Below, in pieces: positions 23,833 through 34,937 of a stretch of DNA of 64,000 nt. A program made the translations under genes and the position numbers. Each line of letters starts with the position of its first letter. Positions within the stretch are counted from its first letter, which is position 1. Origin of the DNA: Amia ocellicauda (taxonomy: Eukaryota > Chordata > Actinopteri > Amiiformes > Amiidae); NCBI RefSeq assembly GCF_036373705.1, contig NC_089851.1:3441920-3505919 (forward strand). The letters are read 5' to 3'. The notes below the pieces were generated by a model. It was not told the DNA's origin. It did not search any database and was given only the letters and a program-made list of their open reading frames with translations.

Positions 23833-25047
23833 CACTCACCTAAAGGATTATTAGGAACACCATACTAATACTGTGTTTGACCCCCTTTCACCTTCAGAAC
23901 TGCCTTAATTCTACGTGACATTGATTCAACAAGGTGCTGAAAGCATTCTTTAGAAATGTTGGCCCATATTGATAGGATAGCATCTTGCAGTTGATGGAGA
24001 TTTGTGGGATGCACATCCAGGGCACGAAGCTCCCGTTCCACCACATCCCAAAGATGCTCTATTGGGTTGAGATCTGGTGACTGTGGGGGCCAGTTTAGTA
24101 CAGTGAACTCATTGTCATGTTCAAGAAACCAATTTGAAATGATTGGACCTTTGTGACATGGTGCATTATCCTGCTGGAAGTAGCCATCAGAGGATGGGTA
24201 CATGGTGGTCATAAAGGGATGGACATGGTCAGAAACAATGCTCAGGTAGGCATTTAAACGATGCCCAATTGGCACTAAGAGGCCTAAAGTGTGCCAAGAA
24301 AACATCCCCCACACCATTACACCACCACCACCAGCCTGCACAGTGGTAACAAGGCATGATGGATCCATGTTCTCATTCTGTTTACGCCAAATTCTGACTC
24401 TACCATCTGAATGTCTCAACAGAAATCGAGACTCATCAGACCAGGCAACATTTTTCCAGTCTTCAACTGTCCAATTTTGGTGAGCTTGTGCAAATTGTAG
24501 CCTCTTTTTCCTATTTGTAGTGGAGATGAGTGGTACCCGGTGGGGTCTTCTGCTGTTGTAGCCCATCCGCCTCAAGGTTGTACGTGTTGTGGCTTCACAA
24601 ATGCTTTGCTGCATACCTCGGTTGTAACGAGTGGTTATTTCAGTCAAAGTTGCTCTTCTATCAGCTTGAATCAGTCGGCCCATTCTCCTCTGACCTCTAG
24701 CATCAACAAGGCATTTTCGCCCACAGGACTGCCGCACACTGGATGTTTTTCCCTTTTCACACCATTCTTTGTAAACCCTAGAAATGGTTGTGCGTGAAAA
24801 TCCCAGTAACTGAGCAGATTGTGAAATACTCAGACAGGCCCGTCTGGCACCAACAACCATGCCACGCTCAAAATTGCTTAAATCACCTTTCTTTCCCATT
24901 CAGACATTCAGTTTGGAGTTCAGGAGATTGTCTTGACCAGGACCACACCCCTAAATGCGTTGAAGCAACTGCCATGTGATTGGTTGGTTAGATAATTGCA
25001 TTAATGAGAAATTGAACAGGTGTTCCTAATAATCCTTTAGGTGAGTG
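23833..25047 (-). mobile_element. DD36E Tc1/mariner (Incomer-like) copy 3
   Basis: 1,215 bp with both inverted termini (CACTCACCTAAAGG / CCTTTAGGTGAGTG) and TA on each side, the right TA opening a TA tract. It is 6 bp shorter than copies 2 and 4 through one in-frame deletion. Confidence 0.94.
23865..24899 (-). CDS. DD36E transposase, copy 3 (344 aa)
   Basis: Open frame with the Asp, Asp and Glu motifs and the 36-residue spacing kept. It differs from copy 2 by Gly to Cys in the helix-turn-helix region (ARRACLSIS), loss of Thr-Ala in RLNATAYLS, and a few C-terminal changes (SMSRRIKAVLKVK). It could still be active, but the deletion falls in the catalytic core. Confidence 0.93.
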   Translation of the reverse strand: MGKKGDLSNFERGMVVGARRACLSISQSAQLLGFSRTTISRVYKEWCEKGKTSSVRQSCGRKCLVDARGQRRMGRLIQADRRATLTEITTRYNRGMQQSICEATTRTTLRRMGYNSRRPHRVPLISTTNRKKRLQFAQAHQNWTVEDWKNVAWSDESRFLLRHSDGRVRIWRKQNENMDPSCLVTTVQAGGGGVMVWGMFSWHTLGLLVPIGHRLNAYLSIVSDHVHPFMTTMYPSSDGYFQQDNAPCHKGPIISNWFLEHDNEFTVLNWPPQSPDLNPIEHLWDVVERELRALDVHPTNLHQLQDAILSIWANISKECFQHLVESMSRRIKAVLKVKGGQTQY

Positions 25048-25284
25048 TATATATATATATATATATGAGGCTGTGTAATTCTAAAAACAGTATTTAGCTG
25101 AACAGATGGATCTACAGAACAGATACAGAAAGGATAACTTTAAGCTATACATGCACATGGGTTGGAGCTGCTAAAAACACAGCGACAGCATTTGAGAGGG
25201 TCTATGTCTGACTTTAGCTACTCTGAACAGCAGTCTGTAAAAAGGAAAGAGGTGTCTGCTTGTTTCAATTAGCAGGATGGATGG

Positions 25285-25425
25285 ATGGATCCCAGGTGGG
25301 GCAGTGCTGCTGTACCCTTGAGCAGGTACTTCACTTAGATTTCTCCAGTAAAATGCCCAGCTGTATAAATGGGTACAAATGTAAGTCGCCCTGGATAAGA
25401 GCGTCTGCTAAATGACAAATAATAC
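25285..25425 (+). repeat. fish SINE-type repeat with conserved tail
   Basis: Ends with TGTAAGTCGCCCTGGATAAG, then AGCGTCTGCTAAATGAC, a motif frequent in fish genomes. The preceding 80 bp (GCTGTACCCTTGAGCAGGTA...) fits the body of the same repeat. Confidence 0.6.
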
Positions 25426-25436
25426 AGTATATACAT

Positions 25437-27297
25437 TACCAGTCAAAAGTTTTAGAACACCTCATTTTTTCCAGTTTTTATTGAAATTATGCAGTTTAGT
25501 GTCTCAATGTACTCTGAAATTAAAGCATAGAACAAATAAACAACTGGAGATAAAAAATAAATAATGGAATCGTTTTGTTTAACAAAATGTAACCCCTATA
25601 GCTGACAAACCCCTTTGGTACCCTTAAAAGGTCACCAAATCCGTGCACTTTAATCCAATGTGTACTCTTCACTGTTGTTTGCCAAGTGTTTGGTATCCCA
25701 TGAAAGCAGATAGTCTCAGCTTTCTAACGATGTCAAGCATTCTCTGATGTGAAAAAACAGTTTTTTATACCCCAACCCCGCAATTACGCCCCCCTCCTCC
25801 GCAATCTGAAATGGGGTGGTGGTGGGGGAATACTTGGTCTGAGTAGGAATACAAAATCTCAGAAAATATTGACAATTATGACATATTCTGGAACCAGACA
25901 ATCTACTGATCAAAACAAAACCATCTATTTGGCAAAAGCAACACACACCCGTAGATAGCTCAAAATGTCATCATAGAAAACTCTGTTTACAGTGTACTAA
26001 TACACAACAATTTTACATAATTGGATCTGAACTTCTCTGTTTCATAGAACATCAAATAATATATACTGGATTAATCGTTAGCTTGTTCTGAACAAAACAA
26101 GCCTATTTGCAAAGAAATCCAATTGAAACTGAGTGATCTGTGTAAGATATTATTTGTTAGAATGTATTTTTCTATGGGGAATATCTTCCTGTCTAGTTTG
26201 ATACAGGAAAACCGACATCTCCCTCTTTTTGCCTAGTTCCCGAGATTCCAAGGGGCCCTGCTACCAGTTAAACTAGAGATAAGAGTACAAGGATAAATAC
26301 CTAAAAGAGGCCAAACAGTTAGGTTTCTTACTGCCATATCGAAATTTGGTGTGATGTTTGCAAAATGTGATTTGTTAAAAGGAAACCTTATAAACTAGGA
26401 AGACAAAGAGAACGGAGAACGGGAGAAGAGAGGACAGAGACAAGAAGAAGAGGAACAGCAGGAGGAAGAGAGAGAGACACACTGACCAGACTGACCCTAA
26501 GCTGCCCTGTAAGGAGAAGAGGAGAATAGGGGTAATATCCTATCCTTTCTGTAATCCAGCAGAAGCTTTATATTACATATGTTCAGTAATATAATTGAAT
26601 GATATTAGTTTCCTATTTTTGTCACAAATGATTATTGCACATCTGATACTTGACCGCATCTTCCCTCTAAAAATAAAATTGTAGGAATACAGTGTCACTT
26701 CTATGCACAGGAGCTGCACGTAACACTGACAAATGATGGTTAAGAGGGTGTGGTAACAGTATATAACTTTGAAACACACATTATTTTTCAGTTTCTGGTA
26801 ACCTAAACTTTTTTTTTTTTCCCTCTGGTAGTTTACCGCTTACCTTTGCGCCATTTCAGGTTATTCAATGGACTTGAACTGCTTACATTTCAATAAAAAC
26901 TGTGTGGGACCCACAGTAATGTTGACAACGTTAATGGTCTCTGTTTAGGCATAGTGATGGACACTAGACAGTGTGCACACCCCCCCAACTATGATGTATT
27001 ATTTATTTGTTTTGACTTTGTCAAGTCATAACTAGATATATGTTCTTATGCAATAACTAATATTGTAGTTAATTTATGGTTATAAGGAGTAAGGCTCACA
27101 CAGGCACCTTGGACAGCTTATGGGGTCCCTTGGGTTAGGCTCAGGAGGGTGCAGACATCAGTCAGAAGACTGAAACAGCCTGCTGTATGTATCCACAACA
27201 TTGCTGATGTGCTTGCGTTTCTGTATTTACAGAGCAATGAAAAATATGCAACAACTGGAAAAATGGGGGCGTTCTAAAGCTTTTGACCAGTAGTGCA
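25437..27297. mobile_element. non-autonomous DNA transposon, approximately 1.86 kb, with inverted ends
   Basis: The left end (ACCAGTCAAAAGTTTTAGAA... followed by TTTTTTCCAG) is matched in inverted orientation by the right end (CTGGAAAAATG...TTCTAAAGCTTTTGACC AGT). No transposase frame remains. The interior includes a segment (about 26,870-27,045) shared with 61,610-62,360 and another (26,140-26,300) shared inverted with about 32,150-32,275. It is therefore a composite of repeats, or those repeats belong to this family. Confidence 0.6.
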
Positions 27298-28640
27298 AGT
27301 GTGACAATGACAATGGGGGGGGAACAATTGCCACCGTCACGTGACCACGCCACCCCCATTTTATTCCAGTGAGGAGGGGGGGGGGGGGGGGGGGGGGGGG
27401 GGTTTCATTATTCCCCTCCCCCCACACAGGCTTTAGCAAGATCCTAATGTACACACCACAGAGTCAATATTTGGAATTACAACAAGTTTATTACGATGGT
27501 TGCCAGGTGGGGCACAAAGTCCGCCAGCCTAGAGGCCCCATTACCTACAATTAGAAATACTAAAGCCGCCTTTAATAACAGGCGATTGCGCCAGCAATCA
27601 ATAAAGAAACAAGCAGAAAATGTTTAAAAGATGAGCAAAATAAAATCCTAAAACTAAAATCAAGAAAATCCCCAATAAAACTATGCTAAAAGTAAAGCCT
27701 GTCTTGGGAAGCCCCCCCCCCAAAGTCCCGGAATTAAGGTGCAAATATGCTGCAAGGAGTCTTCGTCACCAACGTTCATGGCAGGTGGATTCCTAGGTCC
27801 CCCTCCTACGATGTCAGCCCCTGGATCAGGCTCTGCAGTGCCACCAATCCTAGGCTGGGAGAGAGGAACAAGGAAAGGACATTCAGAGGGGATGCATCAT
27901 TGAGGCCAGGTAAGTGAAACCACACACACACACACACTTATTTCCCCCCCCCCTTTACATCCCTCCGCTATCCTTTTCCCCAGCGCGTCTTCACAGGTGC
28001 ACTGCTTTCTCAGGCCCAGCTGACCACCGGGGGAACACCCAGTCTCTACCAGCCCTGTCAGACAAGTAGGAAAAAAATAGGAAATCAGTCCAGGATCTAT
28101 TCTCAAAATTAACTTTCCTTTTCTCCTCAGGATACCACACTCATATTATGCAGAGGCAGCCAGGAAGGGTGCACAGCAATCAGCCAAAACGCATTCAAAA
28201 CCAAGGAGAGTTTTCCCCATGAGACATTAGAGTACTTATCCTGCTGTGAACAATGCCCCTGTTCCCATCTGCAGCTTCCTGTTCCTTAAGGAACCTCTTC
28301 CTGCTCTCTGCACTCTTTTTAAAGCAGGTCCTCTTCAGTAGGGGTCAGGAGATGAATGAAAACAGTTGTGCTAATTAAAGGAGTGGGGGGACACCGCCCA
28401 ATCACACGGGTGTGTCCTTGATTGGTGTCTGCAGTTGGTGAGAATGTTGCCTTTAAGTGAAAACAATTAAGTGAAAAAAACAAAGCAAATCAAGTGAAAA
28501 TTAACAAGTAATATAACAAATACAAAAGTAATGACAAGTGAAAATAAAAACTCTGTAATAAAATAAACATAATAAATAACACCAATTAATAGGCAACACC
28601 AATCACCCCTCCCAGCACCTCCTGTAACATATATAGGATA
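27298..28640. other. non-coding, repeat-like, with a G27 homopolymer at 27,376-27,402
   Basis: Contains an uninterrupted run of 27 G, later C and CA runs (27,711-27,721; 27,921-27,950), and long A-rich stretches. No gene was recognised. The A-rich layout resembles 32,571-33,770, but I could not establish a family. Confidence 0.6.
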
Positions 28641-28984
28641 CAGCACAACACAAACAATACTGTAACAAATGTCGACTCAAACCAAGCTTCTCAAACATTC
28701 CAGTTTATTCCACATTTATAACGGAAAGGCCAATAAAGAGCTCAAGATCCAGATGAACAACCACAATCTACAGCACCACACTACCCCAAAATACCAAAGG
28801 TGACCTTGGACAGGTCTTCTTCTATAGATATATCAAATCAGGATTTGTAGATTAATTAATAAATAACTTCAAGAATACAGTAGCTCCATTAAGGACAAGA
28901 CTAATTAATCCAACAAAACGCTCACCATTATTTAACGAGTCACTTGCTCATTTAAAACAGAATGCTGTAGATCTGAACATAAAT

Positions 28985-29500
28985 GTAGAACTACAAAATT
29001 AGAGGTGTTCCACATGGCATATAATTACAGTATAATAAGATACAAGCAGGCCCTGTCCTCTGCTAGGTCTGCCTATTACCCTAATTTATTAGAAACATAT
29101 AACCCACGCTTTCACAATAGTGACACTCACTAATAAGCAGGTAGAGCCTTCAGAGGTCATCCCTCCCAATATCACCTGCAGCAACTTTATGGATAATTTC
29201 AGTAGCAAACTCGATGGCATTAGAAAACAGATAGAACTGGAAACATACACAAATACTATAGCCGACGCATGCAGTCCTTCACAGTCCCTGCCTACCTTTA
29301 ATGCAATAAATCTCCAGGATATAGTCTCCTTATTTACTAAATTGAAAACTACAACCTGCACACTAGACCTTATACCTACTAAAGTGCTAAACCAATCTCT
29401 GCCATTAATTATTCACCTAATACACAATATTATTAACACCTCTTTATCCTCAGGATCTGTAACAGAATCCTTTAAAATAACTGCAATTCGACTACTTCTG
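28985..29500 (+). mobile_element. L2-clade LINE fragment (start of reverse transcriptase)
   Basis: Translations in changing frame give YKQALSSARSAYYPNLLETY-like sequence, then FMDNFSSKLDGIRKQIE, then LKTTTCTLDLIPTKVLNQSL and LSSGSVTESFKITAIRLLL, the conserved stretch leading into RT motif 1 of fish L2/Maui-type LINEs. It stops before the catalytic motif. Truncated at both ends. Confidence 0.75.
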
Positions 29501-30598
29501 ATAGGTGGGGGATCATATATTTTTCTTCTTTTTTCAGAATGTAGGTTTTAACGATAAGTGCATTAAAAACAAGTCTGAAGATGACACCTCTGTGAAAGTC
29601 TAGCTCACTGGAATCTGCGGCTAATTTACGAGAAGCTCATCATCTCTCAAGCTGATTTGCAGCATTAGCGTTTAGGAAAACCCGTTACCAAAAAATAATA
29701 ACAATGCACCCAGGGGAAAGATACCACGGTAAAGAGGTGTATAATATATGGTTGCATCCAGGTACGTAACAACAACATCTCTGCATTATTAAGGCCTTAA
29801 AAAACATACACTTATGGTGAAGAAATGAGAGATGAGCTATTTTGTACAGAATTCACGAGCAGGCCTGCATTAAACCACATAGGGTCCCGGGTCTATGACG
29901 TTTTTCTAGGCCCCCTTCAAAGCACCCCCACCTCTCCCCCAAACCCCATTCAGTCCATCCACATACAGGAACACACAGACATTGTACAGTCTGAAGTCAC
30001 ACATAGCAAGCTGAAAAAAATGCTTCCACATTCCAAAATATTATATTCTCAGATACACTATTGTAAGAGAGATGGAAAGGCAGCACCGCCCCTCTTGATT
30101 AATATGCACCCATCTCCATAAGGGCTGCTGGGAGAGGAGTGAATGGACTGAATAAAGCTAGTTAATGATGTGTTAATTGTAATTGTTCACCCCGCTCTTC
30201 TTTGTTGTGTATTGGTGTTTATTTCCCTTTTTCTGTAGGTCTGTTAAATTTGGTTTCCCCTCCCTGTGATTACATAATTGGGGTCGGATTAGCCCCAGCG
30301 CTTCTCCTGCAGTTTGGCAGTTCTTTTCCACGGCTAGTGTTGCCTTTTTAAAGGCGGCTGTTGCATGTGTAGAAATAAAGAGCACTCTACCACAGATATC
30401 GGTATCTGACTCCTTGTTTTGGACACAGAAGGGTTTTAGCAATACCAAACCTGTTACACTGTCAATGGAAACTAAAACCACAGAAAGAATGATAATTTAC
30501 CATACAAAAATGGGGCTAAGCGGATTTAAATAAGCCAATTGAAAAAGCAAAGTAACATCATTTCTATGCCAGGGCATAGCTTAGGCCACACTTTTTAG
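29501..30598. other. no recognised gene
   Basis: Short open frames only. The segment 30,168-30,458 has LTR-like features (AATAAA near 30,375, ending CTGTTACA), but no matching target duplication was found. Confidence 0.5.
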
Positions 30599-30800
30599 TT
30601 ATCTTTCAAGTCGGAAGCATTGCCCAAGGGGGAGGGGTTTCTGCCCACTGCCTTAGGAACCCGATCGAAACGTCACTCAAAGCTGCGTTGGCCCCAACGC
30701 ACATCACTCAGAACAGGTCCCTTCACACTTCCTGTTCCATAAAACGTGACGTCAGCACAGGTTCGTCCTCTTTTGCCACTTTGCCTGGACCGAGAACTTG
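30599..30800 (+). mobile_element. DIRS-like terminal fragment
   Basis: GTTATCTTTCAAGTCGGAAG and the following 190 bp match, in reverse complement, 45,110-45,310, the 5' end of the DIRS-like element. The first 50 bp also match 41,149-41,195 directly. Confidence 0.7.
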
Positions 30801-30829
30801 AGCTCTCTGTGTCTTGTCCGTGCATTAGA

Positions 30830-30830
<1 letters not shown>

Positions 30831-30880
<50 letters not shown>
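30831..30880. repeat. (TTA)n microsatellite
   Basis: About 16 uninterrupted ATT/TTA units. Confidence 0.95.
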
Positions 30881-31044
30881 GTTTTTACAATAATTATGAT
30901 TGTTATCCAGTTGTTTGGGTTCATGGCTGTGCTGTCACCACCGTTTACTTCTATGTCTATTTGTATGGTTTAGTTAGGATTATTGATAGCTAACCCAATT
31001 CTGTTCCATCCACTCTCCAGGGCTCCGTACTCCTTGGACGGTTT

Positions 31045-31186
31045 CATTTCCTGCCGGTCCTGCGGGACAGACATGCGTTGGTTCGGACGGACAACACAGT
31101 GGTGGTCGCCTATAATCAACAGGCAAGAGGGTCTCCGGTTGCGCAGACTGTACTGTCTAGCACACTGTCTGCTTCTGTGGGCGCAG
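31045..31186 (+). mobile_element. DIRS-like RNase H fragment
   Basis: Encodes LRDRHALVRTDNTVVVAY, then after a one-base shift INRQEGLRLRRLYCLAH. This parallels LVRMDNTAVVAYINRQGSLR of the larger DIRS-like element at 43.7 kb. It runs directly into a CR1 tail. Confidence 0.75.
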
Positions 31187-31540
31187 AGGACACAGACGAG
31201 ACTACGTGGGGACTTGATCCAGGTCTTCAAAATCATGAAAGGCATCGACCACATCAAACCAGAGGAGCTTTTCCAGATCAGCAGGGACACACGCACCTGG
31301 GGACACAAATGGAAATTGGGCTTCAAGGCATTCAAAACAGAAAAGAGGAGAGACATCTTCACACAGAGAGTCGTCACAATCTGAACAAACTCCCCAGCGA
31401 TGTGGCTGAAGAGACAATTTGGAAACATTCAAAAACAGACTGGATAGGATCCTTGGATCACTTAGTTATTAATGGACACCAAACGAGCACGATAAGGCGA
31501 ATGGCCTCCTCTCGTTTTAAACTTTCTTATGTTCTTATGA
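31187..31540 (+). mobile_element. CR1-like LINE, 3' end
   Basis: The frame RLRGDLIQVFKIMKGIDHIK and GHKWKLGFKAFKTEKR is the C-terminal domain of CR1 ORF2. The tail GAATGGCCTCCTCTCG ends in two TTCTTATG units. It is very similar to 63,640-63,960. Its 5' truncation joins the DIRS fragment in frame by chance. Confidence 0.85.
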
Positions 31541-31854
31541 AGTTTCAACTCTGCATTTTGTAAGAGCAGTCCAGATTTGTCATCACTAACAAATTTCAAT
31601 TTAGTTTCTACCTCGGCAGAATGATCAGTTAAGATCTTAACACACTGAGCTAACCCATAAAGACCAGATAATTTCAGTTGTGGTTTTTTAACTTTTTTGT
31701 TTGTTAACTCCGTTAAACAGGACTCTAAGTTCTGCAACAAAGTACTAGGACACATCTTTATTGCCTTCTGACACAGATGTTCCACGTTTAACTTTTCAAT
31801 CACTCGCCCACACTCCGTGGTTTTCCTCCTTGGAGTTGAATGCGCAGTAATCAC
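31541..31854 (-). CDS. unrecognised open frame, possible transposon protein
   Basis: About 105 codons rich in Leu, Lys and Glu (EKLNVEHLCQKAIKMCPSTL; LSGLYGLAQCVKILTDHSAE), likely helical, cut at its C-terminal side by the CR1 tail. No family was identified. A capsid-like or coiled-coil transposon protein is one possibility. Confidence 0.25.
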
Positions 31855-32149
31855 ACTCCTAAGGTTAATGATACACTTCGTACAATCCTGGCTATGCTGA
31901 CGACACCGTTACGTGAGGTTCGTCTTTCAGGCAAGAGTCGGATGTACAGCGCTATTGTGTCTAATGCATGCACATTAATACTCTCAGAGCAATCTATGAC
32001 TTGTAGCAAATCTCATCTCCCCGTACTGGCCACCACTATGAGTTGGGTGCTTGATGCTAATGTTATTTCGAAGTGAGGGGCCTTTGGAATTTGGCTAGGA
32101 GCCAATCAGAGGACAGGTACCCTTTTGGTCTCTGGACACATAGATAAGC

Positions 32150-32271
32150 CAGGCTACCAGGGCCTACCAGGGAACTAGATAAAAGGAAGGAAGTGCATTT
32201 CCTCTACCAAACCAGATAGGACAGAATTTCCCATAGAAAAATACGTTCTAACAAATAATATCTTACATACC
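32150..32271 (-). repeat. interspersed repeat shared with 26,140-26,300
   Basis: The reverse complement begins GTAAGATATTATTTGTTAGA and continues with similar sequence in both places. Confidence 0.6.
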
Positions 32272-32570
32272 GCTGGCAGACAATTAGCACCTGGTGCCAA
32301 GACGGCGGTAAGACCCAATACATTGCCCCATCGGGGCAAGTCCCCATCTACACTCAAAGTGTATCTGGTGGCCATCTCCGCATGTCATGTCCAGATTGAT
32401 GGTGAGCCCCCTGGGTCTCATTTCCTGGCTGTGCAGTTTTTAAAGGGAGCTCAACGGCTGCGACCTCCTCACACCCCTTAACTGCCCACATGGCGTCTTG
32501 ACACATTTTCCCCAAGCCCCATTTGAGCCACTGAACTCAGCTGAGCTGAAGCTGGTGTCACTGGCTTGGA
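32272..32570 (+). mobile_element. DIRS-like tyrosine recombinase fragment
   Basis: Matches the minus strand of 43,020-43,345. The plus-strand reading gives GEPPGSHFLAVQFLKGAQRL and then AEL-like sequence. Degenerate, with stops. Confidence 0.75.
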
Positions 32571-33780
32571 AAAAATTATAAAACTGCCTTTAATAAAATG
32601 GGCATATAAAATACTAAAAACCTTACCGGGTAAAAAAGAGACAAACTTTCCCCTTATATTGAAATAGCAGACAAGAACAATAATAACAGTTTCCCTTTTC
32701 TTTGCAGGTAGAGCACAACACAGCCAACCACCACAGGTAGGTGCGACTGCACACGGATCACAGCAGAGACCCCCTCCCCTAGAATCTCCTAATCTTTATA
32801 TCCTTTCTTCCTTCATGGCAACCCAGACCAGCACCCCGTTGGCAAAACAGGATCCTAGCAAGGCTGCAGGTGAGAAAGATTTTAGAGTTCCTTATTCAAC
32901 TCCAGAATAGTTTCCAAGTAATCTATGTTTCACTCCTTTATCGGCTCCCTCTTCAGCCCAGCCGGGCTTCAACGGAACTGCAAGTAAGGAGGATGCAATA
33001 ATTGTTTCACAATTCAAAGTCTCAACTAACTAGTGTTGCAGGTCCTTAATTCCACACAGGTGCGGCTCCATTGCGAGATGCCGGAGGGGAGGCAGTAACA
33101 TGGCAACAGTTCTCAAAGATAAAGTGCAAATAAAGTTCAAAACCACTAGAGTCCAGGTAAAGTGTCTTTAAAGGGCTAAGAGACTAATCCCCATTTAATA
33201 GAAACGTATGGTACTTAGCACTCCGAAGTCCTCACTGTTGACTCTAGCTGTCAAGTCCGCTTGTTTCCTTGTTCCCCATCCCTAGTTCCAGGTTTCTTCT
33301 TTAATAATTGTAATCGTCAATCCAGAAAGCTTTCACCATCTTCCCCAGGACCACCATCTTAAACTCCTTACCCCTCAAACCCCTCGTTGTTTCATGGAGA
33401 ACACCATTGCGCTCCATCCAGTGCCTCGCTCTGTGTTTGTCTGCTCCGAAACTAAAGAAACCCCCAGCTTAAGTAGTCAGGCAGAGAGTCAGGGGCACAG
33501 GTGATGATAATGTGCAGAGAGAATACAGGTGAGTCCAGGTGAGAATGCGGGTCGGTGGCTTGCACTTGGCAAAGGAACAATAATAGAATAAACCCAATTT
33601 AGAAGAAATAACAATAAAACCACACAAAAAGAAAGAAAAGAAGCAACCCTTACAATTATAAAAAGACAATAATCACAATAAACCAATAAGTGCACATATA
33701 TAAAGCAAAAAGTAATTAAGTAATAATAATTAATTAAGGTGAATTTAGCACGTCACACCCTGCTCGTGACACTTGTTTCA
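32571..33780. other. non-coding, repeat-like
   Basis: A-rich and pyrimidine-rich blocks with splice-like signals but no coherent frame. Confidence 0.5.
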
Positions 33781-33825
33781 GTTTCTCACTTTGTCCAGCC
33801 TCACTTCTCTCAGTTCAGAGGGCGA

Positions 33826-33994
33826 ACAGAGGTTATGAAAGTTGTGGTTTTAACAGTAAACTTCATTAATTTGCATACACTGAACCATCAGCAACTTCAA
33901 AGTTACTTGGACGAAGTGAATACTTTATACAGTGAAATGCCATATCACAGCGACATCAGGTGGCTGAGTCGTGGCAAAGTTCAGAAGCGAATCT
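33826..33994 (+). pseudogene. hAT-type transposase-derived fragment
   Basis: The frame reads VMKVVVLTVNFINLHTLNHQ, then LYSEMPYHSDIRWLSRGKVQ. The pattern (N-x-I...LNH-x-Q...Y-H/T-x-x-R-W-L-S-R-G) is diagnostic of hAT transposases of the group that gave rise to the GTF2IRD2/ZBED5/SCAND3-type host genes. Only about 55 codons remain, and the frame ends at 33,996. Confidence 0.75.
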
Positions 33995-34937
33995 GATTGC
34001 ATTCTACATGCACCTTTCTGCAGAAAAAGTCCCACATTTAAAAAAAAAATGGCACAGGGCTTAATTTTTGGCAGCACCTACATTTCTGAACAAACATTCT
34101 CATATTCCCACAAAGACAAATACATAAAATACAATTCTTTCTATATACAGTCACTATGACGTTCACCCTATACTATATGAAACTCCTGTATAGCAGGGGT
34201 GTCCAGCCCTGGTGCTGGAGCTCAGCTGCTATACTCTCTGACCCCAGCGATCATTTTAACAATAATGAAAAGGAAACATCCATCTCAGAATTCGCTGCAG
34301 TGAAGTCCTTTACACTTAAAAGGAAGCCTGTGAATTTATAAGAAGTGCAACCATTCGAAGCAAAGCTACAATGTGAAAACAGCTGTGGCTCTCAAAGAAA
34401 ACTCAACATGTAGGATTCAAAAGTATTGCATTATGTATCGAATGTATTGCTTTTTGGAAAATTTCTGTGAGCTTTTAGTGTTAACAAATGCAAATATCAC
34501 AGCACAGCATGCTTTTATAAAGTTTGGACATGCAGGAACATTGTTTGATTTGTTAATTCATAGTTAATCCTTGGCGGATGCAAATATTACCTAGTTAATA
34601 TCAAATCTGATAATACTTTAGTAATAAGACACAAATTATGAAGCATTTAAACATGTCACTTGCAGCCACTTGCATCTAACCAGTGTTTCTTCGTTAGTGA
34701 CAGAAAAAATAAAAGCCATTCTTGTTTTCCAGTGCTGGCAAACAAGCGAGTGACAAAACCAAAGACAAACCGCAGGAATACTACAATCCTTCAGAGAAGT
34801 TTCTCGTTTGGAAACCCACGACATCCTGTTGCATCATTAGGGGCTCAGTGCCAGGGGGGAGTGTCTGAGGGGCAGGGAGCTGAGGAGCCACAGAGCCCAG
34901 TCCTCAGACCTGCTGCTCCCCCAGCGCTGAGAGGAAG

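Noticed and set aside
30168..30458. LTR-like segment (AATAAA, ends CTGTTACA)
   Set aside because: No matching target-site duplication and no clear TG start; insufficient evidence.
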